Origin: Streptomyces pacificus | GTDB taxonomy: Bacteria > Actinomycetota > Actinomycetes > Streptomycetales > Streptomycetaceae | Assembly (NCBI RefSeq): GCF_011766325.1 | Contig: NZ_BLLG01000015.1 | Coordinates: forward strand, 84,540 to 148,539 | Reading direction: 5' to 3' | DNA: 64,000 nucleotides | Shown: positions 34,643 through 44,021 of the stretch, piece by piece | How the letters are laid out: every line of letters begins with the position of its first letter | Numbering within the stretch: position 1 is the first letter of the stretch | Made by a program: the position numbers and the translations under genes | The notes under the pieces: model-generated | Database searches by the model: none | The model's input: the letters and a program-made list of their open reading frames with translations, nothing else | Told to the model about the DNA's origin: nothing

Positions 34643-36316
34643 ATGAAGGAATCTCTCGGACGCCGCACTCTGCTCCACGGCTTCGGACTGGGAGCCGCAG
34701 GACTGATACTCAGCGCGTGCACGGACGCGAAGCGGCCGGAGCGGGCCGCCACCGTGACCAGGATGTCCACCCCGGGCCGTACTGCCCCGGGGCCCCGCAC
34801 CCCCGGACCCGTCGCCACCGGCGGACGGGTCGTCACCGGCTGGAGTGAGGAGGCCCAGTCGTACGACCCGGCCATCGGCTATGACCTGCACGCCTGGGAA
34901 GTGTCGACCAGTGTGCTCTTCACCCCGCTGTTCCAGTTCGACGGACAGTCGGGAGGCCCGGCACCCAGCGCGGCGGCCCGTCTGCCGCAGGTCTCCGAGG
35001 ACGGCCGCGTCTACACGATCCACCTCCGTCCCGGCGTGCGGTTCCACAACGGCCGCGCCGTCACGGCCGACGACTACATCGCCACCTGGACCCGGGTGCT
35101 GGATCCCGAGCTGGCCTCGTGGGCGGCCAGCTACCTCTTCTCCGTCGAGGGCGCCATCGAGGTCAACGAGGGCAAGCGCAAGTCGGTTTCCGGCCTTCGG
35201 CGCATCGACGACCACACGCTGGAGGTGCGGCTGCTGGCCCCGGACATCACCTTCTCCGGTGTGCTGTGCCAGCCCTTCACCGCCGCGCTGCCGATGGAGG
35301 ACATACGCAGGCTGGGCAAGGACTTCGGCCGCCGGCCGGTCGGCACCGGCCCCTTCATGATCACTTCATATGACCGCGGGCGCCAGCGCGCGGTGTTCCA
35401 GCGCAACCCCCACTACCTCTGGCGGGGCACCCCGTTCATCGAGCGGCTGGAGTACCGGTGGGGCATCGCGCAGGCGATGCAGCTGCGCCAGCTGATGAGC
35501 GGAGAGCTCGACGTGCTGGGCGAGGGCGCCCCCGTGGCGCTCGGTCCGCAGATCAACTCCCAACCGGACCTCCGCGAACGGTACGTGGTGCCCATCCCGC
35601 TGCAGGGCACGTCCTGGATCGGCCTCGACACCGGGCACCGGCACCTGCGCGACCGCCGCGTACGGCAGGCCCTGAACCACGCCACCGACACCGAGTTGCT
35701 GGGCAGGCTCACCTACGGCAGCCAGGAGGCCTCGCCGCTGCCCTTCCCCAAGCACCTGCCGGACTTCCCGCGCACCGCCCGCCCCTACCGCCGGGACATC
35801 GCAAGGGCGAGGAACCTGCTCGCCGAGGCCGGTGCCACCGACCTGCGGCTGCGGTTCGCGCACGACGGCTCCGCACCCTGGGAGCGGCTCAGCCAGGTGG
35901 TGCAGCAGCAGTGGCGGGAGGCCGGGGTGGAAGTGACCATCGACCCGATGTCCAAGTCCGCCCTGGACCAGGCCATGGCGAGCGGACAGTGCGACGTCTT
36001 CCCCCGGCACTGGTACATGATCAACCCCAACGCCCTCGACCTCGCGGGCAACTGCTTCGCCTCGGACGGCTCGAGCAACTACGGCGGCTACGCCAACGAG
36101 GCCGTGGACGCCCTGCTGGCCCAGGCGCGCCGCAGCCGGACGCCGGCCGACTGCAACAGGCTCCTCGCCAGGGCGGAACAGCTGCTCTCCGAAGACCCCC
36201 CGGGTGTCTTCTTCTCCTCCCTCAACTTCCTCGCCGCCCGCAATCCGCGCGTCCGCAACTACCACATGCGGGGCGAGACGGGGTCCTACTACGACCGCCT
36301 GTGGGTGAGCCCATGA
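34643..36316 (+). CDS. ABC transporter substrate-binding lipoprotein (SBP_bac_5, Dpp/Opp type)
   Basis: A 557-aa lipoprotein. The N-terminus has a twin-arginine-like start (GRRTLLHGFGLGAAG) and the lipobox LSAC, so it may be Tat-exported and anchored by diacylglycerol. The body matches the family 5 binding proteins for peptides, nickel, opines and related small molecules (RVYTIHLRPGVRFHNGRAVT; RRVRQALNHATD). It is the first gene of a five-gene importer operon and overlaps the next gene by ATGA. The ligand is unknown but is likely the growth substrate handled by the neighbouring CoA pathway. Confidence 0.92.
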   Translation: MKESLGRRTLLHGFGLGAAGLILSACTDAKRPERAATVTRMSTPGRTAPGPRTPGPVATGGRVVTGWSEEAQSYDPAIGYDLHAWEVSTSVLFTPLFQFDGQSGGPAPSAAARLPQVSEDGRVYTIHLRPGVRFHNGRAVTADDYIATWTRVLDPELASWAASYLFSVEGAIEVNEGKRKSVSGLRRIDDHTLEVRLLAPDITFSGVLCQPFTAALPMEDIRRLGKDFGRRPVGTGPFMITSYDRGRQRAVFQRNPHYLWRGTPFIERLEYRWGIAQAMQLRQLMSGELDVLGEGAPVALGPQINSQPDLRERYVVPIPLQGTSWIGLDTGHRHLRDRRVRQALNHATDTELLGRLTYGSQEASPLPFPKHLPDFPRTARPYRRDIARARNLLAEAGATDLRLRFAHDGSAPWERLSQVVQQQWREAGVEVTIDPMSKSALDQAMASGQCDVFPRHWYMINPNALDLAGNCFASDGSSNYGGYANEAVDALLAQARRSRTPADCNRLLARAEQLLSEDPPGVFFSSLNFLAARNPRVRNYHMRGETGSYYDRLWVSP

Positions 36317-37221
36317 CCGTTTCCCTCCTGCCGCGGCGGCCCGCGCCCGCCGCCACCGCGCACGGCCTCTCCGCCAGGCGCCTGAGGCGGGCCCGCGCGG
36401 TCGTCGCCGCCGGCCTGGCAGTCCTCGCGGCCCTCGTGGTCCTCGCCCTGGCGGCGCCGCTGTTCGGCGATCCGCTGCACATCGACCGGGACGGCATCAG
36501 CGCACTCGGCCTGCCGCGCGGCGCGGGCGAGCACGGCTACCTGCTGGGAACCGACGTCCTGGGACGGGACCTGCTGGCCCGGACGGCCTACGGGCTGCGC
36601 ACCACCCTCGAGTTCACCGTGCTGGCCAACGTCTGCTCCGTCGGGCTCGGCACCCTCGTCGGCCTGACGGCGGGCTTCTACCGCGGAGTGACCGAGCAGG
36701 TCCTGATGCGGACCGTCGACGTCTTCCTGTCCGTTCCCACCGTCATCTCCGGGCTCGCCCTGGCCAGCGTGGTCGGCCGCAGTGTCGGCGGCATCGTCGT
36801 CGTGGTCGCCGCCCTCTACTGGGCCTGGACGGCCCGTCTGGTGCACGGCGAGACCCTGCGGCTGCGCGGACGGCCGTTCGTCGAGGCGGCGCTGGTGCAC
36901 GGCGTACGGCCGCGCACGGTCATGGTCCGCCACATCCTCCCCAACATCCGCACCCTGCTGCTCAACATCGCCGCCCTGAACGGCGCAGCCGTCGTGGTCA
37001 TCGGCTCCGGCCTCTCCTACCTGGGGGCAGGCGTCGTACCACCCCACCCCGAGCTCGGAAGCCTGCTCAACGAAGGCGCCCAGGCACTGGAGTTCGCCCC
37101 GCGCCTCCTTCTCGTCCCGCTCACCCTGGTCGTGGCCCTGGTGCTGTCCTTCGTCCTCGTCAGCGAGGGCGTGAGCCGCATGGTCCCGGAATCGGAGAGG
37201 CGCTCATGGCTGAACATCTGA
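36313..37221 (+). CDS. ABC importer permease, DppC-like
   Basis: A 302-aa membrane protein with six TM segments. The N-terminal OppC-type region precedes LLGTDVLGRDLLARTAYGLR, and the coupling motif region reads RGRPFVEAALVHGVRPRTVM (EAA loop). It starts at ATG 36313 within the stop of the binding protein (ATGA) and overlaps the next permease by 16 bp. Confidence 0.92.
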   Translation: MTVSLLPRRPAPAATAHGLSARRLRRARAVVAAGLAVLAALVVLALAAPLFGDPLHIDRDGISALGLPRGAGEHGYLLGTDVLGRDLLARTAYGLRTTLEFTVLANVCSVGLGTLVGLTAGFYRGVTEQVLMRTVDVFLSVPTVISGLALASVVGRSVGGIVVVVAALYWAWTARLVHGETLRLRGRPFVEAALVHGVRPRTVMVRHILPNIRTLLLNIAALNGAAVVVIGSGLSYLGAGVVPPHPELGSLLNEGAQALEFAPRLLLVPLTLVVALVLSFVLVSEGVSRMVPESERRSWLNI

Positions 37222-38327
37222 ACACCGGACACCCCGAGTCCGCGCCGCCGCCGGGGGAGGCCTCCGAGGGCACACCCCCCGAGGCCGTCCCCACCACCGC
37301 CGTCTCCCCGCAAACCCCGTCGGCCGAGTCCGTGCTCCCGAGGTCCGCGCCACCGAAGGGCGTGTCCCCCAAGGGCGGCCGCTCCCGCGCGGTCTGGTGG
37401 GGGACGGCGCGCCGGGTGGGGCTGCGGCTGCTGCTCGGAGCGGCGACCATCGCGGTCGTCGTCACCGCCACCTTCGCCCTGCTGTACGTCGTGCCCGGCG
37501 ACCCCGCCCGCGGTATCGCCGGCCCCCGCGCCACGCCCGAGCTGCTGGAGCGTATCCGGGAGCAGCTGCATCTGACCGCCCCCCTGTGGGAGCAGTACGG
37601 GGCGTACGCCAAGGGGGTGTTCACCGGCGACCTCGGCGATTCCTACCAGCGGGGCACACCCGTGGCCGCGCTCATCGGCGACCGGCTCCCCCCGACCCTG
37701 CTGCTGTGCGCCGCCGCGCTGTTCGTGGAGATCCTGCTCGGCGCCGCCCTCGGTACCTGGGAGGCGCTGCGCGGACGGCGCCTGATGCCCGTGCTGATGA
37801 CCAACATCGCGCTGCTGGCGATCCCCGCCTTCGCCCTGGGCTATCTGTTCCTGCTGGCCTTCGGGTACGGGCTCGGCATCGCCCCGGTGAGCAACGGGGC
37901 GGACACCGCGCACATGGTGCTTCCGGCGATCGTGCTCGGTCTGACGGGAGTGCCGTACTACGCCAGCGTGGTGCGCGACGGGATGGCCGCGACACTGGCC
38001 TCGCCCCATGTGCGCACCGCGGTCGCCAAGGGGCTGTCGCGGCCCGCCGTACTGCGCCGGCACGTGCTGCGCTGCACGCTGTCGCCGGTGCTCACCATGG
38101 CCGGCATGGACGTCGCGATCTTCGTGTCCAACGTCGTCTTCGTGGAGACCATCTTCGGCTGGCCCGGCATCGGCAGTCTCCAGGTCACGGCGTTCGCCGA
38201 CCAGGACCGCCCGGTGCTGATGGGCACGGTGGTCGTCGCGGCGGTCCTCGTCGTCCTCGGCAACCTGCTCGCCGACACGCTGCGCTCGGTCGTCGACCCC
38301 CGATCCCGTCAGGAGCTGACGACATGA
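37206..38327 (+). CDS. ABC importer permease, DppB-like
   Basis: A 373-aa membrane protein with six TM segments and a DppB-type PGDPAR loop; the EAA-like loop is SPHVRTAVAKGLSRPAVLRR. Residues 1-65 are an unusual Pro/Glu/Ser-rich cytoplasmic extension not seen in typical DppB. Usually DppB precedes DppC in such operons; here the order is reversed. Overlaps the following ATPase gene by ATGA. Confidence 0.92.
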   Translation: MAEHLNTGHPESAPPPGEASEGTPPEAVPTTAVSPQTPSAESVLPRSAPPKGVSPKGGRSRAVWWGTARRVGLRLLLGAATIAVVVTATFALLYVVPGDPARGIAGPRATPELLERIREQLHLTAPLWEQYGAYAKGVFTGDLGDSYQRGTPVAALIGDRLPPTLLLCAAALFVEILLGAALGTWEALRGRRLMPVLMTNIALLAIPAFALGYLFLLAFGYGLGIAPVSNGADTAHMVLPAIVLGLTGVPYYASVVRDGMAATLASPHVRTAVAKGLSRPAVLRRHVLRCTLSPVLTMAGMDVAIFVSNVVFVETIFGWPGIGSLQVTAFADQDRPVLMGTVVVAAVLVVLGNLLADTLRSVVDPRSRQELTT

Positions 38328-39451
38328 ACCAGCCCGCAGAGAACGGCCGGGCCTCCCTCGGTGCGGGCGAGCCCGTGGAGGCCGGTCCCGCCCGGCTGGA
38401 CGTGGACGGGCCCGCCGAGGAACGCTCGGCCGCGCTCGGTGTGCGCGAGCCCGCGGGAACCGCCCCGGCCCGGCTGGGAGTACGGGTGCGGGTGGAGAAC
38501 CTCACCGTCGCCTACGGCGAGCGCACCGCGCTCCACGGCGTCAGCCTCGACGTCCCCGCGGGCGGCGTCCTCGCCCTGGTGGGCGAGTCCGGCTCGGGCA
38601 AGTCCACCCTGGCCCACGCCGCGTCCCGGTTGCTGCCGCCGGGCGCACGCGTCACCGGCGGCTCGGTCCACGTCGGCGATGTCGACATGGCCGCGCTCCG
38701 CGGCGCGGAGCTGCGCAGGGCGCGCGGCAGCCGGGTGGCCTATCTGCCGCAGGACGCGCTGGCCGCGCTGAACCCGGTGATGACGGCGGGCCGGCAGATC
38801 GCCGAGGTGTTCCGGATCGCCGAGGGCGACGGCCGCCGGGCCGCCCGGGAGCGGGCCGTGGAGATGCTGGGCCGCGTCGGCATCCGTGACCCGGAGCGGA
38901 CCGCCGGCCGCTATCCGCACGAGCTGTCCGGCGGGATGCGGCAGCGTGTGGTGATCGCCATCGCCCTCGCGCACCGGCCGCAGCTGCTCATCGCGGACGA
39001 ACCCACGACCGCGCTCGACGTGACCGTGCAGGCCGAGGTGCTGGCACTGGTCGCCGAACTGCGCCGGGAGTTCGGCATCACGGTGATCTGGATCACCCAC
39101 GACCTGTCGGTCACCGCGGAGATCGCCGACACCGTGGCGGTGCTCTACGGCGGGAGGCTCGTGGAGCATGCGTCCGCCCCGGAGTTGTTCGCCGCCGCGC
39201 GCCATCCGTACACCCGGGGTCTGGTCGACACCTACCGCGACGCCTACGCGGGCGCGCCGCACACCCGCTACGTCTCCATCCCCGGCGCCCGATCCGACCG
39301 CTCCGCGGGCCCCGGCTGCCCCTTCGAGCCGCGCTGTCCCCAGGCGGCCGACCGGTGCGGCGCCGAGCCGCCCCCGGTGCGCGCCGCCGCGGGCGACCAG
39401 TTGCCCGACGGGGCGCCGCCCCACCTTCTCGCCTGCTGGGAGGCCCACTGA
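38324..39451 (+). CDS. ABC importer ATPase, DppD-like
   Basis: A 375-aa ATPase. Walker A GESGSGKST, signature LSGGMRQR and Walker B LLIADEPTT are intact. The C-terminal oligopeptide-transporter extension with Cys residues (GPGCPFEPRCPQAADRC) is typical of DppD/OppD and may bind an Fe-S cluster. The first ~50 residues are a low-complexity addition. The gene ends in a TGATG overlap with the next ATPase. Confidence 0.93.
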   Translation: MNQPAENGRASLGAGEPVEAGPARLDVDGPAEERSAALGVREPAGTAPARLGVRVRVENLTVAYGERTALHGVSLDVPAGGVLALVGESGSGKSTLAHAASRLLPPGARVTGGSVHVGDVDMAALRGAELRRARGSRVAYLPQDALAALNPVMTAGRQIAEVFRIAEGDGRRAARERAVEMLGRVGIRDPERTAGRYPHELSGGMRQRVVIAIALAHRPQLLIADEPTTALDVTVQAEVLALVAELRREFGITVIWITHDLSVTAEIADTVAVLYGGRLVEHASAPELFAAARHPYTRGLVDTYRDAYAGAPHTRYVSIPGARSDRSAGPGCPFEPRCPQAADRCGAEPPPVRAAAGDQLPDGAPPHLLACWEAH

Positions 39452-40491
39452 TGTCCCCTCAGATCTCCGCCCCGATAGTGGAGTTGGACGCGGTCAGCAA
39501 ACGCTTCGGCACCCATCAGGCGCTGCACGAGGTCAGCCTCACCATCGCGCCCGGCAGCACCGTCGGGGTGGTGGGCGAGTCCGGCAGCGGCAAGAGCACC
39601 CTGGCCCGAATCGTCGCGGGGCTGGAGCGGCCCGACAGCGGACGGGTGGTGGTCGGCGGGAAGCCGCTGCCCCGCCGGGGCCGCCGGCTGCGCGAGGCCC
39701 GCCGCGGGATCGGGTTCGTCTTCCAGGACCCCTACGCCTCGCTGGACCCGCGCTTCACCATCGAGCAGATCATCGGCGAGCCGCTGCGCGCCCATGGCCT
39801 GTGGCGCGAGGGCGGCCGGGAGCGGGTCCTGGAGCTGCTGGACGCGGTGGGCATGGGGGGCGTATCCCCGGACGGCTACCCGGGGGAGTTCTCCGGCGGC
39901 CAGCGGCAGCGGCTGTGTGTGGCCCGCGCCCTGGCGGCCCGTCCCGACCTGGTGATCTGCGACGAGCCGACCTCTGCGCTCGACGTGTCGGTACAGGCCC
40001 AGATCCTCAACCTGCTCCAGGACCTGCAGGACTCGCTCCAGGTCAGCTATCTCTTCATCACCCACGACCTCAACGTGGTGCGGCGGATCGCCGACGAGGT
40101 GGTCGTCGTCCGGGACGGCCGGGTCAGGGAGCACGGATCGGCCCGGCGGGTCATCGGCGAACCGCGGGACCCGTACACCCGGGCGCTGCTCGACGCCATG
40201 CCGGGCCGGGCGCTGCTGGACGGGGGCCGGAGCGGCGGTACGGCGGCGGCACCCGCTCCGGCGCAGGGCGCCCCGCCGGCGGGGGAGCCTGCGGCGACGC
40301 CTGCGGGCAACCTTGCGGGCGGTCAGACGGGCAAGTGGGCGGGCGACGAAACGGGCGGCCGAACGGGCGGCCGAACGGGCAAGCAGGCGGGGGAGCCTGT
40401 GGCCGGGCAGACCGCCGGCCAGACCGCCGGGCAGACGGCTGGGCAGACCGCTGGGCAGACGGCGAAGTCGGCGGGAACCGCTGCGCTCTGA
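39451..40491 (+). CDS. ABC importer ATPase, DppF-like, with repetitive C-terminus
   Basis: A 346-aa ATPase with Walker A GESGSGKST, signature FSGGQRQR and Walker B LVICDEPTS, followed by the switch His (ITHDLNVV). From about residue 260 on it has no Cys-rich extension but an Ala/Gly/Thr tail ending in GQTAGQTAGQTAGQTAGQTA, encoded by 12-bp repeats (about 40400-40460). The tail is likely disordered and strain-variable. Confidence 0.92.
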   Translation: MSPQISAPIVELDAVSKRFGTHQALHEVSLTIAPGSTVGVVGESGSGKSTLARIVAGLERPDSGRVVVGGKPLPRRGRRLREARRGIGFVFQDPYASLDPRFTIEQIIGEPLRAHGLWREGGRERVLELLDAVGMGGVSPDGYPGEFSGGQRQRLCVARALAARPDLVICDEPTSALDVSVQAQILNLLQDLQDSLQVSYLFITHDLNVVRRIADEVVVVRDGRVREHGSARRVIGEPRDPYTRALLDAMPGRALLDGGRSGGTAAAPAPAQGAPPAGEPAATPAGNLAGGQTGKWAGDETGGRTGGRTGKQAGEPVAGQTAGQTAGQTAGQTAGQTAKSAGTAAL

Positions 40492-40540
40492 GCCTTGACC
40501 CCCGCGAGCCGGGCTCCTTACCCTTATTCCACACAATGAA

Positions 40541-40565
40541 ATAACTTTCATTTAATGAAAGTTAT
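40541..40565. promoter_or_regulatory. Perfect 12-bp-arm palindromic operator
   Basis: ATAACTTTCATT and AATGAAAGTTAT flank a single central T. This AT-rich palindrome stands out in the GC-rich DNA and ends directly at the GGAGGAGG ribosome binding site, 14 bp before the start codon of the acyl-CoA dehydrogenase operon. A dimeric repressor bound here would block transcription initiation or elongation. The IclR protein encoded as the operon's last gene is the most natural candidate. Confidence 0.8.
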
Positions 40566-40579
40566 GGAGGAGGATTCCC

Positions 40580-41692
40580 ATGGAAGGGATCGTCGCCCAG
40601 GCACACGCCTTCGCCTCCCGCCTCGCGGGGGAGCTGCAGCACGAGGCCCACAACCGCTTCCAGGGCATGCCGTCCGACGCCGACTCCCGGCGCGCCTACG
40701 AGGAGTACGGCCGCGCCGGATTCATCGGGCTGCACTGGTCGGCCGAGTTCGGCGGGCGCGGGCTGCACCCCCTGGACACCGACACGGTGGAGGAGGCGTT
40801 CGGCTACCACTGGCTGCCGCTGTCGAGCTACCTGCTGTCGGTCAAAACCATCGGCAACGCCCTGCGCCGCTTCGCCCCGCCCGCGCTGGCCGAGCGGCTG
40901 CTCCCCCAGGTCGCCCGGGGCGAACTCCGCTTCTGCCAGGGATTCTCGGAGCCGGAGGCGGGCTCCGACCTCGCCTCCCTGCGTACCAGGGCCGTCCGGA
41001 GGGGCGGCAGATTCGTCGTCTCCGGGCGCAAGATCTGGACCTCCAGCGCCGAGTACGCCGACTGGTGCTACCTCGCGGTGCGCACCGACCCCGACCTCCC
41101 CCGCCACAAGGGCGTGTCGGTCCTGGTGTGCCCCATGGACACCCCCGGCATCGAGGTCATCACCCATGACACGCTCGGCGGCGGCACACTCGGCGAACTC
41201 GTCCTCGACGAGGTCGAGATAGCCGAGGAGAACCTCATCGGCGAGCTCCACGGGGGCTGGCGCGTCCTGATGGGCACCCTCGACTACGAGCGGGTCACCA
41301 GCGAGAAGGTCGGCATCGCCCGCCGCGTACTGGACGACCTCGAGCCGTATGCCGAAACCCCGGCCCAGCGCCTGGAACTGCTCCGGCTGCGCGGCCGGAC
41401 GGACGCCGCCGCCGCGCTCGGCTCCCGGGCCACCCTCCTGCTCGCCGACGGCGAGGACGCCAGTGCGGCCTCCTCCATGGCCAAGCTGTCCATCGCCTAT
41501 CTGCTGCAGGGCATCGCACACAGCGCGGCGGATCTGCTCGGCCCGCACGTGTTCGTCGAGGACGGACCCCACGCCGTGGCGGGCGGCCGTATCGCCGCCT
41601 TCCACCGGGCCACGGTCGCCACCACCATCGCCGGCGGTGCCTCCGACATCCAGCGCCGCGTGATCGCCCGCAGGGGGCTGGCATGCGTCTAG
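40580..41692 (+). CDS. Acyl-CoA dehydrogenase (large subunit-like), first gene of catabolic operon
   Basis: A 370-aa flavoprotein with the acyl-CoA dehydrogenase layout: N-terminal helices, the FAD/substrate strand region (RFCQGFSEPEAGSDLASLRT; KIWTSSAEYADW) and a C-terminal helical domain ending GASDIQRRVIARRG. It is followed by a shorter, diverged paralogue three genes on, as in the heteromeric FadE pairs used for sterol side chains and unusual acids. GGAGGAGG precedes ATG 40580. It overlaps the CoA-transferase gene by 10 bp. Confidence 0.93.
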   Translation: MEGIVAQAHAFASRLAGELQHEAHNRFQGMPSDADSRRAYEEYGRAGFIGLHWSAEFGGRGLHPLDTDTVEEAFGYHWLPLSSYLLSVKTIGNALRRFAPPALAERLLPQVARGELRFCQGFSEPEAGSDLASLRTRAVRRGGRFVVSGRKIWTSSAEYADWCYLAVRTDPDLPRHKGVSVLVCPMDTPGIEVITHDTLGGGTLGELVLDEVEIAEENLIGELHGGWRVLMGTLDYERVTSEKVGIARRVLDDLEPYAETPAQRLELLRLRGRTDAAAALGSRATLLLADGEDASAASSMAKLSIAYLLQGIAHSAADLLGPHVFVEDGPHAVAGGRIAAFHRATVATTIAGGASDIQRRVIARRGLACV

Positions 41693-43218
41693 CCGACCGC
41701 CCCCTCGCAGGCGTCCGCGTCCTCGACTACGCCCAGTACGTGGCCGGGCCCTTCGCCACCATGCTGCTCGCCGATCTCGGTGCCGACGTCGTCAAGGTGG
41801 AACCCCCCACGGGCGACGCCTGGCGCCACTACAACCCGCACGCCCCCGGGGAGAGCACCTGGTTCTACGCGCTCAACCGGGGCAAGCGCTCCGTCGCCCT
41901 GGACCTGAAGACGGACGAGGGCCGTGCGGCGTCCGCACGGCTCATCGCCGGAGCGGACGCGGTCGTGCACAACATGCCGCCCGAGCGGGCCGCCCGCTTC
42001 GGCCTGGACCGCGAGAGCGTACGCACCGCCAACCCCCGGACGGTCTGGAGCTGCGTCACCGCCTTCGGCACCGAGGGCCCCGACGCCGGCCGGCTCGGCT
42101 ACGACATCATCGCCCAGGCGCTGTCCGGACTCCTGATGGCCGACGCCCGCCCCGAGGACGCCGTCCCGCGGCGGTCCGGGGGGATCGCCATGGCCGATCT
42201 GACCGCCGGTCTGCTCACCTGTATCAGCGTGCTGGCCGGAGTCGCCGGGCGCGAACGCGGACGGCAGGCACCGGGAGTGGAGGTCTCCCTCCTCGGCGCC
42301 GCCCTCGCTGTCCAGGTCCAGCGCTTCGTCCGGATCGGCGAGTCCGGGGAGGCCGCGGACCACGCTCCGCCGCCCGTCGAGGACCACGCCCCGCCGCCCG
42401 CCGTGGACCACGGCCCGCTGACCGCCGCCGAGCTCGACCGCACGGCCCGGGCCACCGCCGGCGCCGACCGGCTGGAGCCCTATTACCGCTGCTACCGCAC
42501 CGCCGACTCCTTCCTCGCGCTCGCCTGCCTCAACACCGCCCAGCGCCGCAGGCTGCTCGGAATCCTGGGCCAGGACGACCTCTGGGTCGCCGACCCCCAG
42601 GCGGCGCCGGCGGACGAGGCCGAACGCACCGTCCGGGCGGAGCTGGTGGACCGCTTCGCCGCGGTCTTCGCGACCCGGCCGCTGGACCACTGGCTTTCCG
42701 TGCTCGCCAAGCACGACATTCCCGCGGGCGACGTCCGCCTCCTCGGCAGGCTCTTCGACGACCCCCAGGTGACCGGCAACGGTCTGGTGCAGACCGTGCG
42801 GCAGCCCGGGGTCGGCCCGGTCCAGCTGCTCGGCAATGTCTTCAAGATCGACGGGGCGGCCGCCCCCGCCGCCCGGCCCGCCCCCCGCCTCGGGGAGCAC
42901 TCGGCCGAACTCCTCGGCGAACACCCCGTGACGCCGGAGGCGGCCGCGTCTGCCGGGCCCGCCGTGCCGTCTGCCGGGCCCGCCGTGCCGTCTGCCGGGC
43001 CCGCCGTGCCGTCTGCCGGGCCCGCCGTGCCGTCTGCCGGGCCCGCCGTGCCGTCTGCCGAGCACTGCTCGCCGCCCGCCGCACCGCCCGCCGGGTACTC
43101 CTCTCCGCCCTCTCCGGGCTCTCCGGGCTGTCCGGGCTCTCCGCTCTCCGCGCCGCCCGCCGCCGCGGCACCCGGGATCCGCGAACTCCATGGCACCGCA
43201 GAAAGGAACGGGGCATGA
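41683..43218 (+). CDS. CaiB/BaiF family (class III) CoA-transferase with repeat-bearing C-terminus
   Basis: A 511-aa enzyme that should move CoA from a donor thioester to the pathway acid. The fold markers are GVRVLDYAQYVAGPFATMLL, LGADVVKVEPP and GYDIIAQALSG, and the catalytic Asp is Asp172 in AMADLTAG. Residues ~423-460 are five exact copies of SAGPAVP followed by a Pro/Ser-rich tail, so the protein is ~90 aa longer than the family norm. An insert of HAPPPVEDHAPPP type sits near residue 227. It provides CoA activation without ATP, as in carnitine metabolism. Confidence 0.92.
   Translation: MRLADRPLAGVRVLDYAQYVAGPFATMLLADLGADVVKVEPPTGDAWRHYNPHAPGESTWFYALNRGKRSVALDLKTDEGRAASARLIAGADAVVHNMPPERAARFGLDRESVRTANPRTVWSCVTAFGTEGPDAGRLGYDIIAQALSGLLMADARPEDAVPRRSGGIAMADLTAGLLTCISVLAGVAGRERGRQAPGVEVSLLGAALAVQVQRFVRIGESGEAADHAPPPVEDHAPPPAVDHGPLTAAELDRTARATAGADRLEPYYRCYRTADSFLALACLNTAQRRRLLGILGQDDLWVADPQAAPADEAERTVRAELVDRFAAVFATRPLDHWLSVLAKHDIPAGDVRLLGRLFDDPQVTGNGLVQTVRQPGVGPVQLLGNVFKIDGAAAPAARPAPRLGEHSAELLGEHPVTPEAAASAGPAVPSAGPAVPSAGPAVPSAGPAVPSAGPAVPSAEHCSPPAAPPAGYSSPPSPGSPGCPGSPLSAPPAAAAPGIRELHGTAERNGA
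42949..43053. repeat. 21-bp tandem repeat, five perfect copies, in the CoA-transferase gene
   Basis: Five identical 21-bp units in frame encode SAGPAVP each. Perfect DNA identity, including third positions, shows a recent expansion. Copy number should vary between close relatives. Confidence 0.95.
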
Positions 43219-44021
43219 CCACCGCGCTCACCAAGGAGGCCGACGCCTTCGCCGCCACCCTCCGGCAGGTCATCGACGACTACCCCGTGCCGGACGTCTG
43301 GCGTCCCGGCAGCCCGTCGGACGACCGCACCCCCGCCCTCGACACCGCCCTGGCCGCGGTCGGCTGGGCCGAACTCCTCCAGGACCCCGACGCCCCCGCC
43401 TTCATCGGCCCGGCGGCTGTCGAACTCGGCCGGGGCCTCGTCCCGCTGAGCGAGGTGGACCGGCTCCTCGGCGGCTCTCCGCTGCACCAGGGCCTCGCCC
43501 GCTACCCGGGCGAGCGGGTCATCGCGCGGACCCGGGAGGGACTGCGCGAGCACCGGGTGCTCGGCGCCGCGCCGGTCCCCTACGGCGACTGCCTCGCCGT
43601 CCACACCGTGGAGAGCGAGCCGACGGATGCCGCCGTGCACCCCGACGCCGAGTCCGCCTGGCTGCGCGCCCAGACCGGATACCTGGCCGGGCTCGCCGCC
43701 GGCGCGCTCGACCTGGCGGTCGACCACGTCAGGCAGCGCGCCGCCTTCGGCACCACCCTGGCCGGCCTGGAGGGCGTCCAGTTCCGCCTCGCCGACGCCG
43801 CCACCGCGGTCGAGGGGCTGCGCGGCCTCGTCAGCCGCGAGGACTGCGGGCCCGCCGCCCTCGCCCACGCGGGTCGGGCCGCGGAGACCGTGGTCGCCCA
43901 GTGCCACCAGGTGGTCGGCGCCATCGGATTCACCCTGGAGTTCCCCCTGCACCGCTACTCCCGGCGCGCCCGCGTGCTCGCCGCCTGGAACGACGCCTGG
44001 CTCGAAGGAGCACTGACGTGA
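43215..44021 (+). CDS. Short acyl-CoA dehydrogenase-like subunit
   Basis: A 268-aa protein resembling the C-terminal half of acyl-CoA dehydrogenases (LDLAVDHVRQRAAFGTTLAG; VVAQCHQVVGAIGFTLEFPL). It lacks a complete flavin-binding middle domain. Such short forms pair with a full-length partner in alpha2beta2 complexes (as mycobacterial ChsE-type FadE pairs do); the partner here is the gene at 40580. Overlaps flanking genes at both ends (4 bp). Confidence 0.85.
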   Translation: MTTALTKEADAFAATLRQVIDDYPVPDVWRPGSPSDDRTPALDTALAAVGWAELLQDPDAPAFIGPAAVELGRGLVPLSEVDRLLGGSPLHQGLARYPGERVIARTREGLREHRVLGAAPVPYGDCLAVHTVESEPTDAAVHPDAESAWLRAQTGYLAGLAAGALDLAVDHVRQRAAFGTTLAGLEGVQFRLADAATAVEGLRGLVSREDCGPAALAHAGRAAETVVAQCHQVVGAIGFTLEFPLHRYSRRARVLAAWNDAWLEGALT

